A stretch of 64,000 nucleotides of DNA. It comes from Ancylostoma caninum. Taxonomy: Eukaryota; Nematoda; Chromadorea; Rhabditida; Ancylostomatidae. Under the pieces are notes generated by a model. It was not told the DNA's origin and did not search any database. It worked only from the letters and a program-made list of their open reading frames with translations. The DNA lies in NCBI GenBank assembly GCA_037903475.1, contig JBAJFG010000035.1:1488001-1552000 (forward strand), written 5' to 3'. Below, in pieces: positions 1-10,869 of the stretch. Within the stretch, counting starts at the first letter, position 1; each line of letters starts with the position of its first letter. The position numbers and the translations under genes are program-made.

Positions 1-892
1 ACGTGCGCAGATGGCCTTGTGGTTAGTACGTTTACAGCAAGAACCCGGCACTGTTGTGATAGGGAGGTTCGCTTCCTAAACATTCCAAGCCTTTTGCAAA
101 ACCACAGCAAGACGTGTATCCTGTCTTTGAGAACTTTGTTTGTGGAGTAAGTGACTACATACCCTCTAATCAAATGAAACATTCACATACACTTCTCCAC
201 TTCAAATTTTGAGTAACTCCTAAGAACTGCATACTTCGCAGGAGTTCTTTTAATCCTTCCCCAGTACTTTGAAATCCTAGTTCGAAGTCCCTGCCAAAAA
301 GTAAATCAAGCAGGAATGATCAGGCCCCATACGTCAGCTGAATGTGAAGCTTTCGATCTGCATGGTCCATGTTTTTTTTGTGATATCTCACACCTTTTCG
401 CAACGTAACCGCTCCCCTTATCCTATTCGCCGAAACCTGTGAAAGAGTTACCTCTTTTGATTCGCTGATTCTTTGTCCGGATCATTTAACAACTATTTCA
501 CAGATCCCTTTACAATGAGAAAAGCTGGCTAAGAGCACTATGTACGAGGTACTCGATGGTTCTCTAAAATCTCTAAAATGAGTGTAAAATATCTGAAAAT
601 TTCCTCCTCTTGTGTCTTCTTATCAAACTGTGTATTACACTTACGATTGGACGAAGCAAGGCATATGGACAAAGGTTTAAGAGCTTCATACATCTGCGCT
701 GTTTCAAAGGAGCTTCGTTTCGATCTCGATCTGAGAATGACCTATGCCGATACCTGACCGTTCTCTTGTCAACGAACCGGACGTTCATGAACTCCGTTCG
801 AGTTCGTGACATCACGCCTCGTTGACTTCCACACTATTTCCTCAACTTTTGTTGTCTGCGCCTCATGACCAAGAGGTCACGAACATGGCTAC

Positions 893-1025
893 CAACCACT
901 GTCGCGACATAGTCATTGAACTTAGTTGCCAACTATGTCGCGACATCAGCGAGAGCACCCTCTTTATTATGGGGAGTTCATGAACATCTCGCGACAAATG
1001 TGAGCGACACTGTCACGACATGTTG
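893..1025. repeat. Cluster of TGTCGCGACA-like palindromes
   Basis: Within 130 bp the palindrome TGTCGCGACA or close variants occurs about four times (near 898, 930, 990 and 1010), separated by unrelated 30-60 bp spacers. It is probably a degenerate interspersed repeat. No function is inferred. Confidence 0.4.
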
Positions 1026-2704
1026 GCAGCTAAGAGTTCACGAAATTGGGGAGTTTACTACCAGCCCTGGAGATTTTGTTCGCAATAAGGGCTTCATTTG
1101 TCGAGATATCACAACTCAAAGCAGATACTTGACAAATATTCTGAAGATGTGCGAGGATCCTGCCGATCACTCACCCTCTTTCTGTTGCAGTGCCACAGAA
1201 CTGCATTGAGTTTTATATATAATAATAAAACAGATGTATAAAAAATTAGCACTCCAAATTTTCTGACGTCCTAAAAAACGAAATCCTGCGTTTGCTAAAT
1301 GTGCCTCCTGCACTTCTTTTCTGGTAGTTGGGAGAACATAGAGTCAATTCGAGTCTACTCGTGCTAAAAGCGTGCTAAAGTAAAAATAAAAGCTCATACG
1401 TATATGTATGTGTCAACTGAGTTTTATTACTTGTTATGTGGACTTCTTCATATTTCCAGACCGCATGATCTTCGCATTTTGTGGCAAATAAATGAACCAA
1501 CGGTACAAAGAACCAGCTAGGGCCAGAAGAACTAGGATGAGAATATCCTATAGGCTTAACCTTCGTAAAAAAAAATGCTTTGGCTTCCATTAGTGAGCCA
1601 GTAATGTGCCAGTACAAAGGCATCGTTTTAATGTGCCCAAGGCTAAATTGTGCATTATGAACGTTTTTCTACATATTCATTATGAGCTATTCTTAGGATG
1701 CAAGTATCCATGGACTTAACCATTAGTTGGCAGGGTGCGTACACATTTGTATGTCCGAACTCCCTGGATCTCAGACCTTTCTGCACATACCTTCCTCATT
1801 CCCTTGCAATACCTTGTCTAGATTTCACATTTGTTGATTAACTTCCTAAAAATCAGCTTTACTTGGAGGAAAAACTCCTTAGCAAGGAGAGTTCCTGCTG
1901 TAGAGCTGAATATTATGCCGTTACTTGTGTAAATGGACTGTTTTTACCTCTCGAAATAAATTTCTTCTTCCTTCCCAGATTTATACTGAAATTTGCTTGA
2001 ACACTCTCTGCAATTCGACCGTCGCCCTGGAGAATACATGTTTTTATGTGCACATTTTCTGCAGAATTTTTGCAAACATACATACGCCTAATGTGAATAG
2101 CTCATTAACCTGCTTCTTTGTCATTCTAAATTGGTGCGATTTCCTGTAGTAGCGTAATTAGACTGTTCCTGGGGGAGATGGGTATAACAGAGCCTACATC
2201 ACTTGCAAAACTGCACTTTTGCCGTCCTACTACATACCTCATGCAACATTGCTTTAAGAAAAAATGTTCTAAATATCTGGCACAACTTGAGTTTATCAAA
2301 GGGTCACTGGGGTAAGGAACCTCTAAATAAATAAAAAAAATATGCAAGTAAATAAACCACACCCTGAAACATTTTGAGGTAAGAAACTTCATGTCTAGGC
2401 GCGAAAAGTTTAAAAATTACTTCTTCTTCTCGTTTTTCATTCATTCTATTCCCACCACTACTCGAGAAATTCCACATGCACGTGTGTGCACAGAGACTCT
2501 GTAAAAAAGACGCTTAGAACGTTAAGCGTAAATTCCTGGAAAGTTCAGTTCAGCCACGCTCCGGCATTGGTCATTCCATTAAAGCGACCAATAGCAGAGC
2601 TCTGATGCGCCGCCCATTTCATGTTCATTTCTCTATGTCCATATTTACAATGAAATCGAGCGGCGGTCCTATGGCACGGATTCTTCGGGTAGCACTATGG
2701 GCAG

Positions 2705-2800
2705 ACGGGATCTAAGCGCGCTCCTACCACCTGGTATACTGTCTCGCGCCGCGGTTTGCCTGGATCTGCCTGCCAGGGCAACTCGTCCATCCAATCATCA
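2705..2800 (+). repeat. Interspersed repeat family B, copy 1
   Basis: It shares the core 'CTCCTACCACCTGG', an 'ACTGTCTCG' block and 'GGTTTGCCTGGATCTGCC' with the copies at 3240-3338 (opposite strand) and 62155-62250. The order and spacing of the blocks are conserved, so these are diverged copies of one dispersed element. No coding capacity is visible. Confidence 0.6.
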
Positions 2801-3239
2801 TCCGACTTTAGAGGAGAACGCCGCTGTGGCGGTACTAGTGGTTTTCAGGATATATGGATGAACGAACGTACATGGATGAACCGACATAAAGCTTTTTTGG
2901 TATACAAATGAATAGACTGTTGCCGAAAAAAAAATTTACGAAAGCCTCATGATTACTCTATCCGGATAAGTTTTCTTAAACATCTGAACAAATACTTCTA
3001 ATGTGTAGATTTTCAAATTGCTGAGTCACTGAATTATCCAAACTTGTAGCTTCCTGAAGTTACTGGATTAGAGGCGCTAGGGATAACTCGTATAGAAAGT
3101 TGAACTCTTGACGTTAAATTGGTTCAAGTAAAGGATAATTTCGTCAAAACCTTATCAAACCTATATCTAACTCCAAGGATTTGTATTGTGGAAGTCTCTG
3201 TAACTCAGTACACTCTTTTCCACGATAGCACAATGGCGG

Positions 3240-3338
3240 ACAGGTGGACGAGTTGTCCTGTCGGGGAGGTCCAGGCAAATTGCAAACCGAGACAGTACAC
3301 CGGTTGGTAGGAACGCGCCCAGATCCTGTCCACCTATG
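3240..3338 (-). repeat. Interspersed repeat family B, copy 2
   Basis: Inverted relative to copy 1. The complement carries 'GCGTTCCTACCAACCGG', 'GTACTGTCTCGG' and 'TTTGCCTGGACC'. The ends GGACAGGTGG and CCTGTCCACC are themselves imperfect inverted repeats. Confidence 0.6.
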
Positions 3339-3925
3339 ACGACAGCCTAAGAATCGCACCATAACAACTACACCTCAACGGAATCATATCAAAGTTAAAT
3401 GTCCAAAACCTCTAATGACGATCATTTATTAGGGACCCAACATAATTATGTTTCCCATGCCCCATTTCTTTTCTGCACATATGTTTTCCATTTGCAATGG
3501 ATACTATTTCACGAAAAGGCAAGTGTATAGAAACCGCTTCCAATGAAGTAAAGCTAAGAATAAAACATCCCACCTGTTCTCGTTCAGCCTTTGCTTTCGT
3601 GATTCTATAGTTTTTCTCTCGGAATCGCGTACATTATGCGATTAAACTAAACTGTTAGACTTCATGTTTTCATGGCTGTAATCACTATGACACAATCTGG
3701 CAATTAGCCTTGCGTAGAGTAATTTGCACCTGATGTTATCGTAAAGAGATAATTGTTAACTGTGAGGTCATCGGCCATAAACCTTTCCACTTCTGTTGTG
3801 GTACGGTGCTTCCGTAAAATATCTGCACTTCTAAACGTCCTAAAGCTTTTTTAGCTCATCTTGGTCGTTTCGGGATTTGATGTCCTAGGGTGTTTACAAG
3901 GATACCTCTATAGAGATTTACATCT

Positions 3926-3930
3926 TTCAG
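3926..3930 (+). promoter_or_regulatory. Candidate SL trans-splice acceptor of the insulin-like gene
   Basis: A CTTTCAG acceptor lies 14 bases before the ATG at 3945, with no in-frame upstream ATG between. This is the normal position of a nematode spliced-leader acceptor. It could equally be a cis acceptor after an unseen 5' UTR exon. Confidence 0.5.
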
Positions 3931-3944
3931 GCAGCCTCCACGAA

Positions 3945-4842
3945 ATGTTGAAAGGTCGCACAGTACTGTTTTTTCTACTTGTTGTAGCTTTCGCACTAGC
4001 CGGTCAACTATCACAAGAAAAAGTAAGTTGCTCCTGTAAATATGAATTACTTAGGACCTTAGCGACCATGTATGTGCTAAGAAAATTCAACGAACAGCCG
4101 ACGTGGTCCCATCGACAATTCGTAACTCGAAGGTGAGGGACAGGTGACGTCTAGAAATCGTGCGAACTTTTGGCAAGACACCAAAGTGTAAAGTATTCTA
4201 TCCTGGAGTCGTTTATTTCGGTGCACCTGGAACTGAGACTGCAAGAACCCAACGGCGAACCTTGACTGATCTTAGTCCCAAAGCTATCTTCGGGAAAGCT
4301 GCTAAGGAATCCTCGAATCCCAGCTTTCCTGCTCCACATGTAAGAGTTCAAGTTCGGAGAAAGAATTATGTGAAAAAATACTTCGAGCTGAATTCTTTAC
4401 TGGAATTTGCTTACTTCTTACCTCTTTTGATATCTAAAACAGTAAAGCGGTTCATTCGCTAATAACTGGCTGAGTTGTTTTGTGCTCACAGTTGTATAAT
4501 GTTAGAATTGCTGCTAAAATCCCCTCTATTTTTATGGAAAAGCATCCCCCTTTAGCCAGCACCAAAAGAATTTTGTCGATGCCGTTCCTTCCCATAGTGT
4601 TCTGCTGAAAAAAAAAAGTCTAAAAAGAAAAAAAAACCCCATACAGTTTTTAGAGCGTTCCAAGTTACTACACATCAGTATATAGAATATGCCTAAGCCC
4701 TACTCCTCTCATCCGAATATTACTAATCCTTAATCCAATTTCCTCCGTTGGTCTTTGTTTGGTTGTTCGTTTGGTTGACCTTTTATTGTTTTAATCTAAT
4801 TTTGTTGCTAACATTGTCATGCACGCCTATGTGCGTATTCAA

Positions 4843-4885
<43 letters not shown>

Positions 4886-6832
4886 AACCGAAAAGAACCT
4901 ATGGATCTATGGAAGTACATATTACCACAATTACGTGCTTTGTTTGGTTGTTCGTTTGGTTGATTTTATTGTTTTAATCCTAACATTGTCATGCACGCCT
5001 ATGTGCGTATTCAATAAATAAATAAATAAATAAATAAGACCGAAAAGAACCTATGGATCTATGGAAGTACATATTACCACAATTACGTGCATCCTCGTGT
5101 GCTCATGAATGGCGTAGCTTCTCCCCCTTTTTTATTCTCATTGGAAGATGAAAAAATCCGAGAGCTGTCATCACTCCCATAAAATTATTTAATTACTTCA
5201 TCCAATTATGTACGTCAAGAAGCTCAACGTGCTCCAAAAAAAACTTGGAACTTCCGGTTTCTTAGGATATCCAAGAGCACAGGGGATTACATTACGTTCA
5301 ATTACCGAAAAAAGATGACTTCTTGAGAATGAGTGAGAAAGTACAGATATTTCCCTTGCTTAAAGCTGGATTTCCCAGCCCATGAGATATGATCGCAACT
5401 GCGATTGCGATGCCTGCTCTCTCGGACTTGGTCGAGTGTGGGTGGCTGACGGACATCACCAGACAGATGCCTCGAATGCCGCAGTAAAGAACGAAAGCAT
5501 CACCAGCCAGCAGTGCAATAATGATAAACAGAACAAAATCAGTCATCCTGTTTCCGTTTCGTTCGCTAGCACTGTATGGAAACAAGACTATGAATATGGC
5601 CCTTCCAGGAGCTCATCAATAGTAGAGGAAGTCCATACTGAACGAAATGTCAAAGAGGAAACTAGCCTTTCTTTTCCTTCGTTTCTTTCCTCTTCTTAGC
5701 TCCTGGTGGTCGGTGGGTGGTGGGTAGGTTCCTGAATACTAGTAGGTAGTCGTAGCAGGAATAACGAATGGAAGACTTAGCGGACGTAGAATCAGAGGGA
5801 TAAGATAGAGTGCCAAGTGATACCTAACAACAAAACGACAGCGAGAATCTGATCACAAGTCTGTCGCACTGAACAGAAGCTAACCACAAGTGTTAGCTTA
5901 ACTACGATGGTCCTCAAGAATGAGGCATAGAGCCCAAGCAAGAGGCAATGATCATTAAGGAAATGGAGCATCCTTACTCCAAGGCGGAAATCCTGCCCCT
6001 TTGGAGGCATCCACCTACTGGCAAGCGCTAACCACTACTCAAACAGTTGCTTAGTGCACGTGACCTTCACATTTAAGAGTGCAAGAAGTCATAGGAGATG
6101 ACGAAATCTTGGATGAATCGGTCAATGACCAGTTCACCGAACTATTTCATTGACCGATTCGTCTATTCTAAGTTCGGCCAAGTGCTTTTTCAGCTGCTCA
6201 ACTAAGTTTTATTATTTTAGTTCGTTAAATCCAGAATGAGGCGATGCGCACGTCAGTTCAACATCGCTATGAACTTCCAGTGTCGTGGAGTAACCGAGGA
6301 AGAATGTGAACCGTTCAGGGAACTCTTTGGTGAGGTTGTTTGTATAATTCATGGATATAAATTTTTTTCGCGGCGGATCCAATAGGAGATTGAAGTAATT
6401 GGGCAGGAATGTCGTCGAGAATAAATTGCATCCCTGATCATTTATCCATTTTCTTCTTCAAGAAAAAAAAAGAAATTGAGGAAAAATCCTCCTGGTAAAT
6501 CCCAATACGAAAAAAGAACAATTCTGTGCTTTAAAATCAAATCCCAATCTCAACCCATTTCCTGGAAGTGCCTCTATGCCATAAAAATGAAAGAGAAAAT
6601 CTCGGTCTATTCTGAAAAAATCGGGGAAAATCTGACGTTGAATGACCGCACACTTACGTAGCGCATTCTAAGGCTATGTATAAAGTTGACGTGTTTCACA
6701 TGGACAACTGCCACAATTTCAGATATGGATGGTGTGGAGGCACCAATGGCTCGAGAGCGTTTGCTTGAGCAAAAATGTTGCGAACGTCGCTGCTCACTCC
6801 AAGTTTTACGATCATTGTGTTGTTTCAGATGA
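3945..6832 (+). CDS. Insulin-like peptide, beta-type (98 aa, 3 exons)
   Basis: Exons are 3945-4022, 6221-6329 and 6723-6832, with GTAAGT/TTTTAG and GTGAGG/TTTCAG junctions in matching phases. Exon 1 encodes a signal peptide (hydrophobic core VLFFLLVVAFALA). Exon 2 gives a B chain with Cys35 and Cys47 in the insulin C-x11-C spacing, plus Cys55. Exon 3 gives an A chain with Cys81-Cys82-x3-Cys86-x8-Cys95 and an extra Cys96. CC-x3-C-x8-C is the insulin A-chain signature. The two additional cysteines, one per chain, match the four-disulfide beta class of C. elegans INS peptides (INS-6 and DAF-28 type). The expected product is a secreted ligand of the DAF-2 insulin/IGF receptor. No clear C-peptide with dibasic borders is visible, as in other nematode beta insulins. 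The first intron is 2.2 kb. Which C. elegans ins gene it matches cannot be said. Confidence 0.85.
4753..5090. repeat. Tandem duplication with AATA microsatellite, in intron 1 of the insulin-like gene
   Basis: Copy 1 (about 4753-4937) and copy 2 (about 4938-5090) both run from a TTTGTTTGGTTGTTCG start, through a TGTCATGCACGCC block and a TAAA microsatellite (4841-4887 and 5013-5037), to ATTACCACAATTACGTGC. They are near identical apart from the microsatellite length and a small deletion before the TGTCATGC block, so the duplication is recent. Confidence 0.85.
5298..5585 (-). other. Unassigned antisense ORF with a hydrophobic segment
   Basis: An open frame of 95 codons on the strand opposite the insulin-like gene, inside its first intron. 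It has one strong hydrophobic stretch (VLFIIIALLAGDAFVLY) followed by a polar tail. No splice partners, homologous motif or signal peptide could be established. It may be a chance ORF or a fragment of a membrane protein gene. Confidence 0.15.
6115..6160. repeat. Perfect 14-bp inverted repeat (hairpin)
   Basis: GAATCGGTCAATGA at 6115-6128 and its exact complement TCATTGACCGATTC at 6147-6160 flank an 18-bp loop; with one mismatch the stem reaches 16 of 17. It lies about 60 bp before exon 2 of the insulin-like gene. Confidence 0.7.
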
Positions 6833-7363
6833 TTTTGCGTGGACTATTCGTACAATGCATGTTTTTTGAGATTAGGACTCATTAGTCTGCTCGCGATTTT
6901 ACTCATCTGGCCTGGATCTCTCCTCTCAAGCGTTGGTGGTGTTTCTTTTTGAGAATCCTTGAATAAATTGGATTGTTGTGTTTGAATTGTTCGAATTACG
7001 CTGGTAATGCAGTACGTACCGAAGGTATGTACGAATGTACATATCCACAGCAAATATGCCGATGTTTGGGTGCCATGATTTTTCAGGAAATGGAACACTC
7101 CCCATGGAATATTCTACATTAGCTCCCGCTTTGGTGTTTTTCATTCTTTGTAAAATCTGTACATCATAACGGTACGATCCACATCAAGCTGACATTTTTG
7201 CGAAGCGTTCAGGATCGCATGCATCATTGAAATTACCCTGGGCAAACGTGTTAACACTCTCCACGAATTTACCCGTCGTAACAAGCGCGTCAACACGTTG
7301 CCCTAGGTAATCTTAATAATGCATCCAGGCTCGGCAATCCCCTCAATATCGCCATTTGTCAGC
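6833..7363. other. Intergenic between converging insulin-like and Cys-rich genes
   Basis: This is the 3' flank of the insulin-like gene, with an AATAAA at 6962 that could be its polyadenylation signal. It also contains a palindromic MITE-like element at 7218-7327. No gene is seen. Confidence 0.5.
7218..7327. mobile_element. Palindromic MITE-like element, copy 1
   Basis: Left arm TGCATCATTGAAATTACCC and right arm (complement) TGCATTATTAAGATTACC face each other around a short centre. Each arm then runs through a GGGCAA-C-GTGTT block. Four more copies of the same structure occur in this window. It has no coding capacity, as expected for a non-autonomous element. Confidence 0.75.
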
Positions 7364-8263
7364 CTAACACGCTTTGATATATTTCCCTGGCTCCTGTGTA
7401 CAACAACTCTTCATCATCAAGCAATTTACTTCGACGTCCTTATTAAAATCTACACGGTTTCTCCACATATCCGTCAAAACCTCCGGATTAGCTGAGAGCG
7501 CTGAAATTTAGACTCAACTAACGGTAAACTTACAAGGTTATACGCGATCTGCAAAGTATGATGCTTATCCTGATCGTGCCCTAAGGTGTTGTTTCCCAAC
7601 ACATTTTACGATTTTCTTAGGAGATTTTGTCAAAGAAAACTTTTTCCTATGAAAACTGTATATGTATATGTCAAAATATAATGTAGAGTAGATTTTTCAC
7701 CATAATGCAATGATCAAAAGTCAATTGGTGCTTCATCATTATGCATGACCTTAGAAATCCTAGAACACTCCCTAATATGTTCCGAACTGTGATGTCGTCA
7801 GTCTGGTCTCAAGCTTCCAGTATGGTCGCCTTCAAGCCATGGACTGCGTTTCTGTGTTTTACTGCTTGTTGTTTCATTGTGAAAAAAAACATGAATGACG
7901 AATCAGAATTTCTTCATTGAGAGTAGTCGTACTTACTGCAGCAAGTGGAACTAGTCCCATCTTGAACGGATACTTCAGAGCTTCTTAACGTATGATCTTC
8001 GGCAAGGATTGGTAGCATAGCTTTGATACGCTTCGCAGCTTGTACACATGTATGCTGGTGATCCCCGCGATTTGTTTTTTTTTTGAGATTTTTCTTCGCA
8101 TACACCCACGACAGGTTGGCCTAGTCTACATGAAATGCATTATGTTGAGGAACGAACAGTTACTGCATCCATCGAAGCAGGGTAACAGCAAGAAAGCAGC
8201 CAGTACCACGCATGAGACCACCCATGGGAGACCACCCACGTTCCATTCCACACCGTTATGCAT
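7364..8263 (-). CDS. Tentative small secreted Cys-rich protein (112 aa, 3 exons)
   Basis: Proposed exons are 8164-8263, 7937-8038 and 7364-7500; the frame is kept across both junctions and the total is 113 codons. Exon 1 gives a hydrophobic N-terminus (VVLAAFLLLP) that could be a signal peptide. Exon 2 ends in a Cys-Cys pair directly at a GTAAGT donor. Exon 3, after an AATTTCAG acceptor, is open for 45 codons and ends '...NCLMMKSCC...YIKAC' plus stop. The exon 2 acceptor (ACAAG) is weak; an alternative at 8054 would add a Cys but does not fit the phase of exon 1. I do not recognise the family; the cysteine spacing does not match insulin, saposin or CBM14. It could be a spurious chain of ORFs. 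Confidence 0.35.
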
Positions 8264-8770
8264 TTTGGACAGTAACAGAGTGCACGTAGCTAGATTTTAC
8301 GTGGAACTAGTCCGTTTTTATCGTTCATCAGCAGCGTCATCTCATACTGATTGCTACTCCTTTTTGAGCTGATGTCTTGGAACATTACACATGGAACTTC
8401 ATTATTAGTGGAAGTTACTCATAAAATATCTAACACTAAGCATCTTACGTACTGTTAGCGTTTTTCTTCTGCTCATACAACTCTAAGCAATGCAAAATTC
8501 ATTTGTTTTCAGGAGGGTTGAGATATATCAATTAGACCACTTTTCCGAGTGCAATCCACATTTATTTTTATAAAAATCCAGAAACGAGCTAAAAATGTCG
8601 TATTGAAGGGTCTCGTCATGTGCTTTGAAACCCATAGATCTATTCAGTCTCCATAGTGGAGTCTCTGTCTGGTATTAGATGCAACTACCAAGTCTGGATA
8701 ATGTTTATACGACAGTGAGTAGAACGAATACGATTGAAAAAAAAAACAGGAATATGAGGCCCGGAAATGT
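8264..8770. other. Gap between Cys-rich gene and troponin T
   Basis: It holds the presumed 3' UTR of troponin T, with AATAAA on the minus strand near 8563, and the upstream flank of the Cys-rich gene model. Nothing else is seen. Confidence 0.5.
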
Positions 8771-10684
8771 TTAGGCAACAGCGACTTCTTCTCCAGCTTC
8801 CACTGGCTCTTGTTGCTGAAACGATGTACTAGAGGCACTGAACCAAGAACTTCGAATATTCTGAAGAATGCGTTCACCTGCTCTGGCTCATCCTCGAAGT
8901 CTTTTTCTGGCAGCTGCAGTGGGATAGGCTCGACTGGTGGTCGGGCGGCTTCACCTTCGGCTCGCACTTGTTCTACGTACTTGGGAGGTTCAAGGTTTTT
9001 GCTAAAAAAATATCAGACTGATGTGATGACATTTCAGACAACTGGTATTTCTCTTGTGGAAGAGACTGGATTAGATAATTACCGAAGCTGTTCGAGCTCC
9101 TCGTTATCCTTGCGACCCCAGTCGCTAGGTGGTCGAGCTGTTCCATGGGCAATGGTGGGAGGCTTGGGAACAGGTGGGTGTTCGAACATGAACCGGCGAT
9201 CTCCGTAAGATCTGTAGGCAAGATTAATGAACAACGATGTGCCAAAAAACGATAGCGGTCGGAGCAAACGCTTCACCTCCTGTCAGTCTGGCGGTCGAAT
9301 TTCGAGGCGGTGGTCACCTTTGGAGGATGACGGGATGAGGCAGCCTCCTCGGGGTCAAGACCCTTCTGAAGCGCCTTGTTGCGGGCAACTTGTCGCTGGC
9401 GTTCGTTCAGTTCTTTGACCTAAATGGGTAACACTTCAAATTCATAGAATTACTTGAACGATCTAACAAGTAAAAAAATTTTAGTTCCCACATCATACTC
9501 CTGTCTCTCATGGCGTTTCTCCAGATCGTATTTCTCGGCCTCCAGTTTGCAAATGCGTGAGTGCAGACCCTTGATCCTTTCCTTCAGATCATTCGGTAGA
9601 AGGCCGGAAACGTCAACGGAACGGCAGACGGCAGCCAGGAATGCTCGCTTGGCCTCCTCCAGTTGCTCCTTGTTGAGAACGTCCTTACCCTTAGCCTGAA
9701 ACAACATCCATCAGTGGTCATCCACATTAATCTCCAGGAATCGTAAAAAGTGCGCGTATTCACGTACCTGAGCGAGGTTACCAAACTGAGAAGCTTGATC
9801 ACTCTTGTTAACTGTGAAGTTTCTACCAGTTCCAACTCCATGGGCAGCAGCAAATGATCCAGCCATCATCTGCTGGCGACGCAATCGTTCCTCGTTCTTC
9901 TTCATCTTTTCACTTTCAGCCTTCGCCTTTCTTTCTTCCTGGAATTCACAGCACTTCGAATTCTCTGGGTTTGGAACACACAGTTTTTTTTGTTTTCCTA
10001 GCAAACCTCTTCCTTTCTTCTGCGCTCCTCATCCTGACGACGACGTTCAGCGAACTGTCTCTCGTCCTCTTCGCGCTCAAGACGTCTTTTCTCTTGTTTC
10101 TCTCTCAGTTCACGGAGCTCTTCCTCCATTTTCTGCTTCTCAGCTATGCGGCGCTGCTCATAGTCGAGCATCTTCATTGCTTCCTCCTCTTCGTGACGCT
10201 TCTTGGCAGCCTGAAGAAGTACTGAATTGGAATATACACGAAAACAAAACTGGACAACAACAACATCCTAAAAATCGACGCACAAGCATAGCCGCTTCTG
10301 CTTCCGTCATTTCTGCTGGAGGCTTCTCCGCCTGTTGTGGAGGGGCTCTGGTCTTAGGCCTGAACAAATAGCAATTTAGGAATGAAGTGATTTGAGAAAA
10401 GTGGAAAGCACTTACTTTTCCTCCTCAGCAGGTTGCTCCTCCTCCTTCCTAAAATTTTAAACGTAAATTATATTAAATTTTCAAAAGAACAGCACAGTAC
10501 AGGTCATACTTACTTCTCCTCCTCTTCGGCTTCAGCTTCATCTGCAACCTCTTCCTCCTCGATCTCCTCTTCCTCCTCAGAGCTTAAAATGAAAAAAGTT
10601 GCAATTCCTAACAATAGTATGGTTAATTCTTTCTTCAAAAATATGAAACAGAAGAACTCACTACACTTCCTCCTCGTCGGACAT
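8771..10684 (-). CDS. Troponin T (406 aa, 11 exons)
   Basis: Exons: 10662-10684, 10514-10582, 10416-10448, 10284-10359, 10007-10210, 9768-9938, 9492-9695, 9277-9419, 9083-9211, 8878-9001, 8771-8815; all phases join and total 1,221 nt. The start MSDEEEVY and the long acidic N-terminus (roughly residues 1-42), followed by a Pro-rich stretch, are typical of nematode TnT. The charged coiled-coil region (about 68-260, rich in K/R/E, e.g. [24 protein letters not shown] core) is the tropomyosin and troponin I/C binding part. The C-terminus ends with an acidic 14-residue tail encoded by a separate small exon behind a 62-nt intron. Length equals that of C. elegans TnTs. It anchors troponin to tropomyosin on muscle thin filaments. 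Which of mup-2, tnt-2, tnt-3 or tnt-4 is orthologous is not resolved. Confidence 0.93.
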
Positions 10685-10694
10685 GGTTCAGAAG

Positions 10695-10700
10695 CTGCAA
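10695..10700 (-). promoter_or_regulatory. Candidate SL acceptor of troponin T
   Basis: On the minus strand TTTCTTTGCAG ends about ten bases before the ATG, the usual place for spliced-leader addition. A 5' UTR cis intron is the alternative. Confidence 0.5.
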
Positions 10701-10793
10701 AGAAAAATTATAAGGAAAGTAGACTACAATGCTGCATAAAGCATTCCAAAACACAATAGAAAGGAGCTATTCCGGAGTCTCATGTAGGATAGA

Positions 10794-10869
10794 AGTTGTT
10801 CTTGAGGGTTTTTGAACGTTATCAATAAAGTTATCATACAGAAGTCCTCAAATACCTTCAAGAACAACT
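10794..10869. repeat. Inverted repeat upstream of troponin T
   Basis: AGTTGTTCTTGAGGG at 10794-10808 pairs with CCTTCAAGAACAACT at 10855-10869 (14 of 15), with a 46-bp loop. It lies 110-185 bp upstream of the troponin T start codon, so it may be a small palindromic element or part of the promoter. Confidence 0.6.

Larger units (their letters stand above)
1..3930. other. Gene-poor 5' region
   Basis: I see no convincing gene here. The longer open frames lack consensus splice sites, a signal peptide or recognisable motifs. The stretch holds a cluster of degenerate TGTCGCGACA-type palindromes (about 893-1025) and two copies of an interspersed repeat (2705-2800 and 3240-3338), described separately. 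The right edge ends in a candidate trans-splice acceptor for the insulin-like gene. Confidence 0.5.

Noticed and set aside
916..1209. 97-codon frame near the left end
   Set aside because: It overlaps the TGTCGCGACA repeat cluster and has no splice sites or recognisable domain.
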